From: an uncultured Blautia sp.
Lineage (GTDB): Bacteria > Bacillota > Clostridia > Lachnospirales > Lachnospiraceae
Reading direction: 5' to 3'
NCBI GenBank assembly: GCA_934424575.1
Contig: CAKRXU010000001.1
Span: forward strand, 140,330 to 204,329
Length of the DNA stretch: 64,000 bases
Part shown: positions 9,261-17,602 of the stretch, piece after piece
Position numbering within the stretch: the stretch's first letter is position 1
Layout of the letters: every line of letters starts with the position of its first letter
Notes under the pieces: generated by a model
The model's database searches: none
What the model was told of the DNA's origin: nothing
Seen by the model: the letters and a program-made list of their open reading frames with translations, nothing else
Made by a program: the position numbers and the translations under genes

Positions 9261-9980
9261 TTATTGTACTTTCTCGCCTGTTTCCATATCTACGATGTCC
9301 AGATATAATACCCGGTGTTTTTTGCCCAGTTCTGCATCCTGATGCCAATGGCCAAAGTAAAACATTGTACGGTATTCCTGCGTGCTTTCACTGATCCATT
9401 GCAGATAATTCTGAAGCTGTTGTTCCTCTGGTGCTGCATGATAGCCGCCAAGGGCAGGAACCAGATTCACCGGACAGGTGTGTGTGACTACAAAATCCAC
9501 CTGGTAACCACATTTCTCCATATTCCTGTTCCCGTTTGCATAATCTTCATCCGTCGGAAGTTCTTCTTCCCAGTAACTTTCATTCAACCTACGCCTGATT
9601 CTGTCTATGGAAAATGCACCTCCAAAGCAGAAGATCTTTTTGCCTTTCAGCTCAAGGATCTCTCCTCTGAGCACATGGATGATCCGCTTGCGGATCCGAT
9701 GTACTCTCGCTCCCTGCCATTCTTCAACAGGATAATCATTCAATGCCCAGTGATTTTCGTGATTCCCATCCACGAAGATCAGATAGGCTTCCTTTCTCTC
9801 CAGAAACAGATCCACGTCGTTCAGATAACTCCGCTCATCTGCATCATCCCAGAATACATACCCAAAATCACCTGCTACCAGAAGCATGTCCCCATTCTGA
9901 ATAATCCTGGCGATTCCAGAAAGTGCAGCCTTATCGCCATGCGTATCCCCGGTAATCAGCATTCTTCCCTGTAATTCCAT
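9261..9980 (-). CDS. Calcineurin-like metallophosphoesterase
   Basis: A 239-aa cytoplasmic phosphoesterase. The dinuclear-metal motifs are all present: GDTHGD (~12), GDFGYVFWD (~38), GNHENH (~75), a late His in VVTHTCP and the closing GHWHQD (~215). The substrate is unknown; relatives act on phosphoproteins or nucleotides. It is flanked by its own terminator and lies 72 nt after the hybrid kinase stop, so it could be read through from that gene. Confidence 0.88.
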   Translation of the reverse strand: MELQGRMLITGDTHGDKAALSGIARIIQNGDMLLVAGDFGYVFWDDADERSYLNDVDLFLERKEAYLIFVDGNHENHWALNDYPVEEWQGARVHRIRKRIIHVLRGEILELKGKKIFCFGGAFSIDRIRRRLNESYWEEELPTDEDYANGNRNMEKCGYQVDFVVTHTCPVNLVPALGGYHAAPEEQQLQNYLQWISESTQEYRTMFYFGHWHQDAELGKKHRVLYLDIVDMETGEKVQ

Positions 9981-10052
9981 TTTTATCCCTTCTTTCTCTG
10001 CCAGATCATGCTCTTAGTATACACCATCATTCCTGCTAATTTGTTTTTGGGA

Positions 10053-12581
10053 TTATCCTACACGGATCGATAACATCTTGGCTTTTACTCCATCTGCAAG
10101 TTCAGTATCCGCAGAATATGTTGTTGCTGTAATGATCTCCCCATTTTTCTTTCTCAGACGATATCTGCGTTTTTTGCCTTTTTCGTAGAACTCTTCGATA
10201 AAACGTTCTCGGTCCTCTTCATGAACAAGTTCAATAAAAAATCCATCCGAGATTCCCATCAGTTCATCAAAGGAATATCCCAGTGCAGTAAGCGCAAAGC
10301 CAGATACACAGTAAATTGGAAAATCCTTCTGTTCCAGAAGCCCGAAAATCCCTACTGCACCGTTTCTGTCCAGAACATCAGTACAGACCTGTTCATTTTC
10401 TTCAGACATATTGACAGAGCCATTTGCAAAATACAGTTCTTCGTAATATCTCGCCGGTGTTGTTTTTGGATTGCCGTTTTCATCTACAAGCTCGATCACA
10501 GAACGCCTGATCCTGTTTCCGAGATAATCTTCCATGATTCCTAAGAGTTTCGCGATATTGACCGGTTTGGAGATATGTCCGTTCATACCCGCCAGTCGTG
10601 AACTCTCCACATCCTCGATAAAAGCATTCGCACTCATCGCAATAATCGGAACAGATACTGCGTCCGGACGTCTCAGTTTCCTGATTGCTTTTGCCGCCAT
10701 ATGCCCGTCCATCACCGGCATCTGGATATCCATAAGGATCATATCGTAGTAATTTCTCTCGCTCTTCTCAAACATTTCCAGTGCCTGACGGCCGTCTTCG
10801 GCTTCCTCTACCATCACATGCGTCATGCCAAGGATCTCACTCGCGATCTCACGGTTCAACTCATTGTCATCTACGAGCAGGATACGTTTGTCCTCATAAT
10901 GTTTCTCGGTATATTTTTCGAGGATATTTTCCTTCTGTTCCGGCGATATCTCATCTGTCACTTCTTTTAATTTTCCGATCAGTTTGGAGCGGAACAGAGG
11001 CTTCGTCATAAAACTGTTTGCGCCTGCCGCCCTTGCATTCATTTCGATTTCTGACCAGTCGTATGCAGAAATAATGACGATTGACATATTTTCCCCGCCA
11101 TAACGCCTTACCTGACGGATGATCTCCATACAATCCATATCCGGCATCTTCCAGTCGATCAGGCATACTCTGTAACTCTTATCTTTTGCATGCATGATCT
11201 TTACTGCATCGATTGCCGCCTTTCCCGTTGAAACATATGTATTTGAAATTCCAAGGCTGTCCAATGTCAGGGCAGTGCTTTCTCCCGTTGCCTCATCATC
11301 GTCCACCAGAAGCACGGACATATCCTTTGGGAGAGCGTCATTTTCAATCAGTTTATTCTGGTTTTTCATCCGAAAATGCGCTTCAAACCGCGAGCCTTTG
11401 CCAAACTCACTCTCTACTTTGATATCCCCGTTCATCATCTGGAGAATATTCTTGGTGATCACCATGCCAAGTCCTGTTCCCTGGATTCCCTTGATCCGCT
11501 CGTCATCTGCCCTCTCAAACGGAACAAAAAGTTTCTCGATAAATTCCGGTTTCATTCCATAGCCACTGTCTTCGCATGAAAAGATATATTCCGAATAAAA
11601 AGCAGTATTAGAAGGTACTTCCTTAAGGCTTACAGAAATCTTACCGCCTTCCGGTGTATACTTGATCGCATTTCCGACGATATTCATAAAAATCTGCTGC
11701 AGACGAAGGGAATCTCCGATCACATCTTCATGAAGGACTCCACAGATATCGACAAAAAGTTCCAGATTCTTGTTCATGATCTGTGGTGAGATCATATTGA
11801 TCATATTATCAAAGATTTCCGGCAGACTTAAGGTTTCTTCTGCAAGAACGATCCGCCCGGACTCAATTCTGGATACATCAAGAACATCATTGATCAGTGA
11901 AAGCAAATGGCTGCTCGCACCCATGATCTTATCCAGACATTCCCCTACACGGTCTCTGTCATCCAGATGTGCTTTGGCGATCGTTGTCATTCCAATGATT
12001 CCATTCATCGGCGTCCGGATATCATGTGACATATTGCTGAGAAAAGTCGTCTTGGCACGGTTCGCATTTTCGGCCGCCATGTATGCCTGCTCTGCTACTG
12101 AAACTGCCTTTGCCAGTGATTTCTGATGCTCTTTTTCCACTGCAATGATATCATCCACCAGGCGAAATCCCATAAGGATATGTTTGTCATCATCAAGACG
12201 GATATATCTCATCTGGCATACATGTTTTTTCTCGTTAAACAGAATTTCGCAGGTAAAACTGTACTCCGGCTTATAAGAAAGAATTTCCCTTACACGTTCA
12301 AGCCGCGTTCTTTCAAACATCTTTTTCTGATTCTCCGGGGCTACCACTTTACAGATCAGTCGGTGGCATCTCTGAGTATAAGAACATTCCGGCAGATCTG
12401 ACAGTGCAGCTTTCCCTGAAGTATTTGTCTGTTTTTTGAGAGTCTTTACAGTTTCTTTCTCTACATTGATCAGGCAGATGTTTATATAATCTTTTCCCAG
12501 TGCACGAAAAATCGACCTGAACAGCCCCGCATCAGAGACCTCCACGTCTGGATTTCTTAAATCGATCTGACTTGCTTCCAT
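10053..12581 (-). CDS. Hybrid sensor histidine kinase with two receiver domains and a C-terminal PAS-like domain
   Basis: An 842-aa soluble signalling protein with no transmembrane segment seen. Order: a divergent N-terminal sensor region (1-150); a HisKA phosphoacceptor helix with FLSNMSHDIRTPMNG (His ~186); a HATPase domain with an N-box around NIVGNAIKYTPEGG and G-boxes DSGYGM and GTGLGM; receiver 1 (~425-545, VLLVDDDEA, LIDWKMPDMD); receiver 2 (~570-690, ILLVDDNELNREIA, LMDIQMPVMDG); then a PAS-like domain (~735-842). No Hpt domain or output domain is seen, so phosphate must pass to a partner elsewhere. Its transcript begins with a c-di-GMP riboswitch. Confidence 0.93.
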   Translation of the reverse strand: MEASQIDLRNPDVEVSDAGLFRSIFRALGKDYINICLINVEKETVKTLKKQTNTSGKAALSDLPECSYTQRCHRLICKVVAPENQKKMFERTRLERVREILSYKPEYSFTCEILFNEKKHVCQMRYIRLDDDKHILMGFRLVDDIIAVEKEHQKSLAKAVSVAEQAYMAAENANRAKTTFLSNMSHDIRTPMNGIIGMTTIAKAHLDDRDRVGECLDKIMGASSHLLSLINDVLDVSRIESGRIVLAEETLSLPEIFDNMINMISPQIMNKNLELFVDICGVLHEDVIGDSLRLQQIFMNIVGNAIKYTPEGGKISVSLKEVPSNTAFYSEYIFSCEDSGYGMKPEFIEKLFVPFERADDERIKGIQGTGLGMVITKNILQMMNGDIKVESEFGKGSRFEAHFRMKNQNKLIENDALPKDMSVLLVDDDEATGESTALTLDSLGISNTYVSTGKAAIDAVKIMHAKDKSYRVCLIDWKMPDMDCMEIIRQVRRYGGENMSIVIISAYDWSEIEMNARAAGANSFMTKPLFRSKLIGKLKEVTDEISPEQKENILEKYTEKHYEDKRILLVDDNELNREIASEILGMTHVMVEEAEDGRQALEMFEKSERNYYDMILMDIQMPVMDGHMAAKAIRKLRRPDAVSVPIIAMSANAFIEDVESSRLAGMNGHISKPVNIAKLLGIMEDYLGNRIRRSVIELVDENGNPKTTPARYYEELYFANGSVNMSEENEQVCTDVLDRNGAVGIFGLLEQKDFPIYCVSGFALTALGYSFDELMGISDGFFIELVHEEDRERFIEEFYEKGKKRRYRLRKKNGEIITATTYSADTELADGVKAKMLSIRVG

Positions 12582-12609
12582 ACTTTCATTCTCCCTCTAA
12601 TATCAGCAA

Positions 12610-12735
12610 AAAAGAAACACTATAGGCAATAAATCCCTATAGTGTCCCTGCAATCTCTTTATTCGTGCAACTGGCTGCCATTTTACAGGCCCTATAGCTT
12701 TGCGTCACAACCTTTCGATTGCTTTGCCAAATATT
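12610..12735 (-). ncRNA. Cyclic di-GMP-I (GEMM) riboswitch with terminator
   Basis: On the minus strand, 12735 to 12661 carries the GEMM-I signature in order: GGCAAAGC, CGAAAGG, a GACGCAAAGC core, the tetraloop-receptor region and ATGGCAGCC before the closing strand. It is followed by a 10-bp hairpin ACACTATAGG/CCTATAGTGT (12617-12645) and a T-rich run (TTCTTTTTT), an intrinsic terminator ending ~30 nt before the kinase ATG. A c-di-GMP dependent terminator is therefore the expression platform. The segment CTATAGGG inside the aptamer (12690-12697) duplicates the 5' arm of the terminator (see findings). Confidence 0.93.
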
Positions 12736-12771
12736 CAATTGTAATCCTTACAAATTTTGTCGCTTTTTCAG

Positions 12772-12800
12772 ATTATAACATCAAAAATGCTGCTTGTAAA
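12772..12800 (-). promoter_or_regulatory. Promoter of the riboswitch-hybrid kinase unit
   Basis: TTTACA (12795-12800) and a perfect TATAAT (12772-12777) spaced 17 nt on the minus strand, directly after the symporter stop and ~40 nt before the aptamer. It places the riboswitch at the 5' end of its own transcript. Confidence 0.75.
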
Positions 12801-12811
12801 TATGAGAATCC

Positions 12812-14200
12812 CTAGCTTTTCTTTGATTCTTCGTATTTTTTCAATTCTCTCAGTGCTTTTTCACCCTGCGGGTACAGGATGATAATGTTGAAGACTGTCA
12901 TCAGGCCGATTCCCACATCGCCAAGGTCCCATACAAAAGTATAGGCTGCAAGACCGCCGATGAACAGCATAATAAGCGCAAGAACTTTGTATGCAGTCTG
13001 AGATGCCCAGTTATCTCCAAAAAGATAGGCCACATTGCTTCTCGCATAAAACAGGATTCCAAGGAAGGTAGAAAAACTGAACAGGAACAGTGTCGCTGCA
13101 ATGAAGATCACGCCGAATCTTCCGAGATGATATTCCATTGCTGTCTGCAAAAGATCCATTCCAGAAAGTCCTGCGACTTTTTCTTCCGGTGCGAGAAGCA
13201 TGATCATTGCCGTACAGCTGCAGATCACGATCGTATCTACAAAAACACCAAGTGCCTGTACAAGTCCTGCCTTGACCGGCTGATCACATTCTGCCGCTGC
13301 TGCCGCACATGGTGCAGAACCAGAACCTGCCTCGTTGGAAAACAATCCTCTCTTGATCCCATTCATCAGTACTGCACCGAAACCGCCGGCTGCCGCCTGA
13401 CGAAGTCCAAATGCTTCCTGAAAGATCCTTGCAAAAACTCCCGGAAGGCTTCCAATGTTCATCACAATGATCAGGATCGTGATCGCAAAGTAACACACTG
13501 CCATTACCGGCACGACCATATCAAGCACTTTGACTGTCGCATTCTTACGAAGCACGATCACTGCTGCAACTGCAACCAGTACAACCGTCGTATAGATCGG
13601 CGGAATAGAAAATGCATTCTTAAAGGAAGAAACAACCGAATTGCTGATAACCTGACTGATACCGCACCAGCAGATCAAACCGGCAATTGCAAATAATACA
13701 GAGAGCACTACCTTTTTTCTCTTTTTGTGCTGTTTTTCTTCTATGTATGCATGGATATAATACGCCGGGCCGCCCCGGTAACCGCCATACAGAGGATCCT
13801 TTTCCTTGTAGAGCTGTGCCAGTGTCGCCTCGATAAAGGCAGTAGACGAACCGATCAGTGCTGTGATCCACATCCAGAACACTGCCCCGGCTCCTCCGGC
13901 TGATATCGCCGCAACCACGCCGACCAGATTTCCCATACCAACTCTGGTCGCTGTCGATACGACCAGTGTCTGGAACGATGACAGGCTGTTTTTGTCCTTC
14001 TTCTTCTCAACCAGCGCACTTACCATATCCGGAAACAGACGGATCGGCAGGAAACGTGTCCTGATCGTAAAATAGATTCCTGTAGGAATCAGCAGGATGA
14101 TCAACAGTGAAATTCCAAGTGAACTGCCTCCCGGCAGCGGAATCCGCACCAGATTCCCCCACAGAAAGCTGTAAATTTTCTCAATTAAAGTAACAATCAT
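12812..14200 (-). CDS. Alanine/glycine:cation symporter (AGCS family)
   Basis: A 462-aa inner-membrane transporter that takes up alanine or glycine with Na+ or H+. Family markers: the N-terminal helix with PLPGGSSLGISL, RVGMGNLVGVVAA (ion/substrate region near residue 90), GGYRGGPAYYIH near 140 and the GLFSNEAGSGSAPCAAA motif near 285. About ten or eleven spans are evident. The ATG at 14200 has GGGAGAGGG 9 nt upstream. It is monocistronic. Confidence 0.92.
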   Translation of the reverse strand: MIVTLIEKIYSFLWGNLVRIPLPGGSSLGISLLIILLIPTGIYFTIRTRFLPIRLFPDMVSALVEKKKDKNSLSSFQTLVVSTATRVGMGNLVGVVAAISAGGAGAVFWMWITALIGSSTAFIEATLAQLYKEKDPLYGGYRGGPAYYIHAYIEEKQHKKRKKVVLSVLFAIAGLICWCGISQVISNSVVSSFKNAFSIPPIYTTVVLVAVAAVIVLRKNATVKVLDMVVPVMAVCYFAITILIIVMNIGSLPGVFARIFQEAFGLRQAAAGGFGAVLMNGIKRGLFSNEAGSGSAPCAAAAAECDQPVKAGLVQALGVFVDTIVICSCTAMIMLLAPEEKVAGLSGMDLLQTAMEYHLGRFGVIFIAATLFLFSFSTFLGILFYARSNVAYLFGDNWASQTAYKVLALIMLFIGGLAAYTFVWDLGDVGIGLMTVFNIIILYPQGEKALRELKKYEESKKS

Positions 14201-14450
14201 AATTTAAACCCTCTCCCAATTTTCACACACGCCCGAAACATAAGGCTCCGGACAGATACCATTTCAGTATAGCTCATAGTAACCTGTAAATACAAGTGCT
14301 TTTAGGGTTTAAAGTCAAAAAACTTGAAAACGTTAAAGATTACATTTTTATATTTCAGTACTAAACATTTTATATTTTACGCCCATTTTGTTCTTATTTG
14401 TGTTATACTATAAATGCTGCCGACCTTCCAGCAGGAAGGAGGTGAATCTT

Positions 14451-14528
14451 ATGGAAGAATTTTTATCCTCATTTCTTGTCTCCGTGTTAGCAAACGTAGT
14501 TAGAGCTACTACATATGCAAATAGCTGA
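14451..14528 (+). CDS. 25-residue hydrophobic peptide, type I toxin-like
   Basis: A short frame beginning MEEFLSSFLVSVLANVVR and ending in a polar TTYANS tail. A very strong ribosome site (AAGGAGGTG, 8 nt from the ATG), an extended -10 (TATACT near 14405) and a strong terminator 58 nt after the stop argue that it is a real unit. Its acidic start then single hydrophobic segment resembles the small membrane peptides of Firmicute type I toxin-antitoxin loci. That assignment is inference; no antitoxin RNA was proven. It could equally be a leader peptide or an accidental frame in a small RNA. Confidence 0.5.
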   Translation: MEEFLSSFLVSVLANVVRATTYANS

Positions 14529-14585
14529 GCGGAAGACGATAGGCAGCAACAGCCTAAACGGAACAGCTCACCGTTAACGAGCAAG

Positions 14586-14620
14586 AAAACCCCCAGAGCG
14601 GCAACTCTGGGGGTTTTCGT
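14586..14620 (+). terminator. Strong intrinsic terminator after the 25-codon gene
   Basis: GAAAACCCCCAGAG / CTCTGGGGGTTTTC, a 14-bp stem with a six-base loop followed by GTTTTG. With the upstream promoter it defines a ~200-nt transcript unit. Confidence 0.9.
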
Positions 14621-14698
14621 TTTGCCTTATGGAAGTTTATCCTCACTTCTTAGCTATTATTAGCATATTCCATAGTTATCGAAATGTCAACTATTAAT

Positions 14699-15290
14699 TT
14701 ATTTCCACTCTGTCACCACGCCAGACCCAATGGACTTCGGCTGAACAGTAATCTCTGTACAGTATTCTCCGAGGCGGATATGTGCTGTGAGTTCTTCATC
14801 GGTCCGGTTCAGGATGACGAAGGTGATCTTGTCATCTTTTTCGAAGGCTGTTACTTCGAGTTTGTCGGTGTATCTGCTCACGCCGATTCGGACTGCTCCC
14901 GACTCAAGGAAATGGGTGAAATGCCATTCCACGGATCATGCTGGTCGTCTCTTCATCAATGATCGTCTCTGCCCACTCAAAAACACGCTCTTTGTTGTGA
15001 TCCCACAGATAGATCCCGATGTCATCCAGTCCGTGTACTTTAAGTGACGGCCAGAGATAATCCCGGAGAAATTCTTTCTGCTCTTCTGCAGTATAGATAC
15101 AGGAATCCCAGGTCTGGACTGCTTTTGACTCGTTCTGCATCGTCAGTTTGGTGACTTGATAGCCTGCTGAGTCTGTGACTGCGCGCCGAAGCCTTCGAGT
15201 TTCTGCTATTTCATCTGTGGATAGATGTTGATGGGGTTGTTTTCGCGGTCGGTGTCTTTGATGGCGGACAGGTTCTGGGTTGTTGTCTTG
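14699..15290 (-). pseudogene. Remnant of a GH30-family glucosidase (glucosylceramidase-like)
   Basis: Three pieces of one glycosidase survive in order on the minus strand. An N-terminal snippet (NPINIYPQMK, stop, QKLEGFGA, ~15180-15260) resembles the family's IDGFGGA opening. A middle piece (14904-15140) contains GIYLWDHNKERVFEWAE and MIRGMAFH. A C-terminal piece (14699-14932) contains FTHFLESGAVRIGVSRY and a beta-domain. They are joined by in-frame stops, a frameshift at AFH (14910-14930) and large deletions that remove the catalytic residues. The family call rests on motif memory. Confidence 0.7.
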
Positions 15291-15298
15291 CGTTCCAC

Positions 15299-15393
15299 TG
15301 GGGACGGTGTTCTCTGGTCTTTTGAGTGTCCCTCTGGTTTCCCTGGCTCCAGGACCAAGGGGACACTCAAAATGCCACTAAACACCGTCCCCA
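15299..15393. repeat. Large imperfect inverted repeat beside the GH30 remnant
   Basis: GGGGACGGTGTT is mirrored by AACACCGTCCCC, and TTTTGAGTGTCCC by GGGACACTCAAAA, giving a broken hairpin around a ~28-nt centre. No coding content is convincing. It may be the end of a decayed mobile sequence or simply a structured scar. Confidence 0.6.
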
Positions 15394-15485
15394 TGGTTTC
15401 TTGCCACCTCTCTTGACGTTACACTTTCATTTGTTTATAATAGGCGTGTCTGGAAATTCAGATAAATTTTAATTTACATACGGAT

Positions 15486-15600
15486 TGATAACAGGGGAGC
15501 TTGTATGACAGGCTGAGAGGAAGTTTTCAACTTCGACCCATAACCTGATTTGGATAATGCCAGCGTAGGGATGCGTTAGATGAGATTTTATGATCTCCTT
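15486..15600 (+). ncRNA. TPP riboswitch (THI element)
   Basis: The conserved blocks are in order: ACAGGGGAGC, GGCTGAGAGG (CUGAGA core), GACCC, then ACCTGATTTGGATAATGCC and AGCGTAGGGA. A short sequence GATCTCC (15592-15598) can pair with the thiT ribosome site GGAGGTC (15621-15627), allowing one wobble, so repression by ribosome-site sequestration is likely. A weak GAGAT/ATCTC hairpin is also present. Confidence 0.95.
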
Positions 15601-15634
15601 TGTTTTCAATCGAAGACGAGGGAGGTCTTATTTT

Positions 15635-16309
15635 ATGTTCAACTTTATGGTTACAGGTGACGGCGGGCTGACTACAGCCGGATATGCCATCGCGATCATC
15701 GCCGGAATCGTTCTGTTCCTGGCTGCGATCTATTTTGCAGGAAAGCATTCAGCGAAACAGAAGCTGACTACAAGACAGCTTGTATTCTGCGCTGTGGCGA
15801 TGGCACTTGCTTTTGTTACTTCTTATCTGAAGATTTTTACTCTGCCGTGGGGTGGAAGTGTTACTCTTTGCAGTATGCTGTTCATTGTACTGGTTGCTAA
15901 CTGGTATGGTGTTGGAACCGGTATTACTGTCGGTCTTGCTTATGGAATCCTGCAGTTTATCCAGGAGCCATATGTACTTTCCTTCTTCCAGGTTTGCTGT
16001 GATTATATTCTTGCGTTTGCTGCACTTGGCGTTGCGGGATTTTTTGCAAAGCAGAGCCATGGACTGCTTAAGGGATATATTGCGGCGGTTATCGCAAGGG
16101 GTGCGTTTCATGCACTTGGGGGATATCTGTATTGGATGAGTTATATGCCGGAGAATTTCCCGAAATCTCTGACTGCGGTTTATCCTATTGTGTATAATTA
16201 TAGCTATCTGGTTGCAGAGGGTGTTATCACGGTGATCGTGATTTCTATTCCGGCGGTAGCGAAAGCACTGACACAAGTTAAGAAGGCTGCACTGGGTACT
16301 TCCCTGTAG
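15635..16309 (+). CDS. thiT: Energy-coupled thiamine transporter ThiT
   Basis: S component of an ECF vitamin transporter that binds thiamine in the membrane. The 224-aa protein has about six spans. Family landmarks are LKIFTLPWGGSVTLCSMLFI (L1 loop), the YGILQFIQEPYVLSFFQ segment and the aromatic-rich HALGGYLYWMSYMPE loop that forms the thiamine pocket. The ATG at 15635 follows GGGAGGT. It sits behind a TPP riboswitch, so thiamine supply should repress it. An ECF A/T module lies convergently 460 bp away, but with its own S gene. Confidence 0.95.
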   Translation: MFNFMVTGDGGLTTAGYAIAIIAGIVLFLAAIYFAGKHSAKQKLTTRQLVFCAVAMALAFVTSYLKIFTLPWGGSVTLCSMLFIVLVANWYGVGTGITVGLAYGILQFIQEPYVLSFFQVCCDYILAFAALGVAGFFAKQSHGLLKGYIAAVIARGAFHALGGYLYWMSYMPENFPKSLTAVYPIVYNYSYLVAEGVITVIVISIPAVAKALTQVKKAALGTSL

Positions 16310-16380
16310 CCCGTTAATTTCATTGACATTTGTTTTTTTACAACGTAACCCTGGGGATTTGTTTTACATTGGGATGTAAT

Positions 16381-16745
16381 AAAACCGCGAAGGGACTTGG
16401 CCAGTCCCCTCGCCACCCCTGGGCTAAATGTTTGACGGAAACTTTGTCTTATGGGGTGCCCTTTGAAAAATTCTCCTGGTGCATCAGGCCGGGAGATTTT
16501 CGTATAAATGATATCGTAGTATATAAGGACAGCAGGATTCTTCTTTTTCGTATGGAGAAGATATCCTGCTGTTTTTGCATACTATTCCACCCAACACTGT
16601 CCCTGCCGATCCTGCATTCTAAGTAAAGTTAGTACCCTTCCGTCTTATTCCATGTAGAACTCTGTACATTCCTCACCACCATTCGTCACGTCGAATTCAT
16701 TTCCAGGGGTGGGCGAGGGGACTGGACAAGTCCCTTCGCGGTTTT
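16381..16745. mobile_element. MITE-like element with 42-bp inverted ends
   Basis: Positions 16381-16422 and 16703-16745 are reverse complements over ~42 bp, with one substitution and one extra G. Each arm contains its own palindrome (GGGACT...AGTCCC), and outward it runs into T-rich sequence. The ~280-bp interior has no convincing gene. It holds two further hairpins: one with CTCC/GGGAG arms around 16470-16500 and a strong GACAGCAGGAT/ATCCTGCTG stem plus TTTTT (16528-16577). The latter can terminate thiT. No clear target duplication or transposase is seen, so 'mobile' is inference; a bidirectional terminator complex is the alternative. Confidence 0.55.
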
Positions 16746-16771
16746 CTTTTTTTCCAAAACATATGATCCTT

Positions 16772-17602
16772 TTATAAAAAAGGATTATAAAACCGTCCAA
16801 ACTTAATGGTCATAGTCAGGCTTACGATCAACAGCACCACGCCCAAGCCCAGGGCGATGAAATCCCTCTTTGCAAACGGTCTCCTGGTATACCAGGTCCG
16901 TTTCCTATTCTTCCCAAAGCCGCGCAGTTCCATCGCATTGGAAATCGTATCAATCCTATTCAAACTCGTCAAGATCAACGGCAGAAGGATGTTTACTGAA
17001 TTTTTCAGTCTGGAAAAAAAGTGCTCATTTTTCCCAAGTTCTACTCCTCTTGCCTGCTGTGCCTGGCTGATACTATGGTAATCTCTCTGGATATCCGGGA
17101 TGTAGCGAAGTGCGATTGCCACGGAATACCCTACTTTGTAAGAAATTCCGATGCTGTTCAGGCTGGCTGCGAATTCACTTGGGTTGGTTGCGGAGATAAA
17201 CAGGATTGCCACCGGCAGTGCCACGAAATATTTCAGAGAGATATTCAGCATATAAAACATCTGCTCCGCGGTCACATCATATCTCCAGAACAAATGACAA
17301 AGCACATGTCTCGTTCCATACAGATTCGTTCCCTGATTCGGGTCGAACAGGAAAATAAACACATTATTCAAAAGCAAAAAAACAAGCATAAAGATCATCA
17401 TAAACCGCACTTCGCGGTATTTGATCTTGCTGAGCTTAAACGCTGCAAGACTGACTGCAAAAAGCCCCAGCAGCACCCAGGTATTATAAGTGATCATGCT
17501 TGCGAACGTAAACAGCAGGAAAAATGCCAGCTTGGTAGTTCCTGTCATCTTGTGTACTACGCTGTCGCGGTCCAGATAGTTTAATACAGTCTTAGCGGCC
17601 AT
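16772..17602 (-). CDS. ecfT: ECF transporter transmembrane component EcfT
   Basis: The 276-aa T component couples ATPase movement to the S component. It has N-terminal spans (~25-70, 105-125) and a long cytoplasmic region. Two Ala-Arg-Gly coupling motifs are recognisable: one as QAQQARGVELG (~185), one in SNAMELRGFGKNRKRTW (~235). The ATG overlaps the end of the ATPase gene and has GGGAGGTGAG upstream. The gene order S - A - T indicates a dedicated (group I) transporter. Confidence 0.92.
   Translation of the reverse strand: MAAKTVLNYLDRDSVVHKMTGTTKLAFFLLFTFASMITYNTWVLLGLFAVSLAAFKLSKIKYREVRFMMIFMLVFLLLNNVFIFLFDPNQGTNLYGTRHVLCHLFWRYDVTAEQMFYMLNISLKYFVALPVAILFISATNPSEFAASLNSIGISYKVGYSVAIALRYIPDIQRDYHSISQAQQARGVELGKNEHFFSRLKNSVNILLPLILTSLNRIDTISNAMELRGFGKNRKRTWYTRRPFAKRDFIALGLGVVLLIVSLTMTIKFGRFYNPFL

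Noticed and set aside
15206..15394. 62-codon minus frame over the inverted repeat near the GH30 remnant
   Set aside because: Low-complexity, covers the hairpin, no start signal; only its last codons match the GH30 start.
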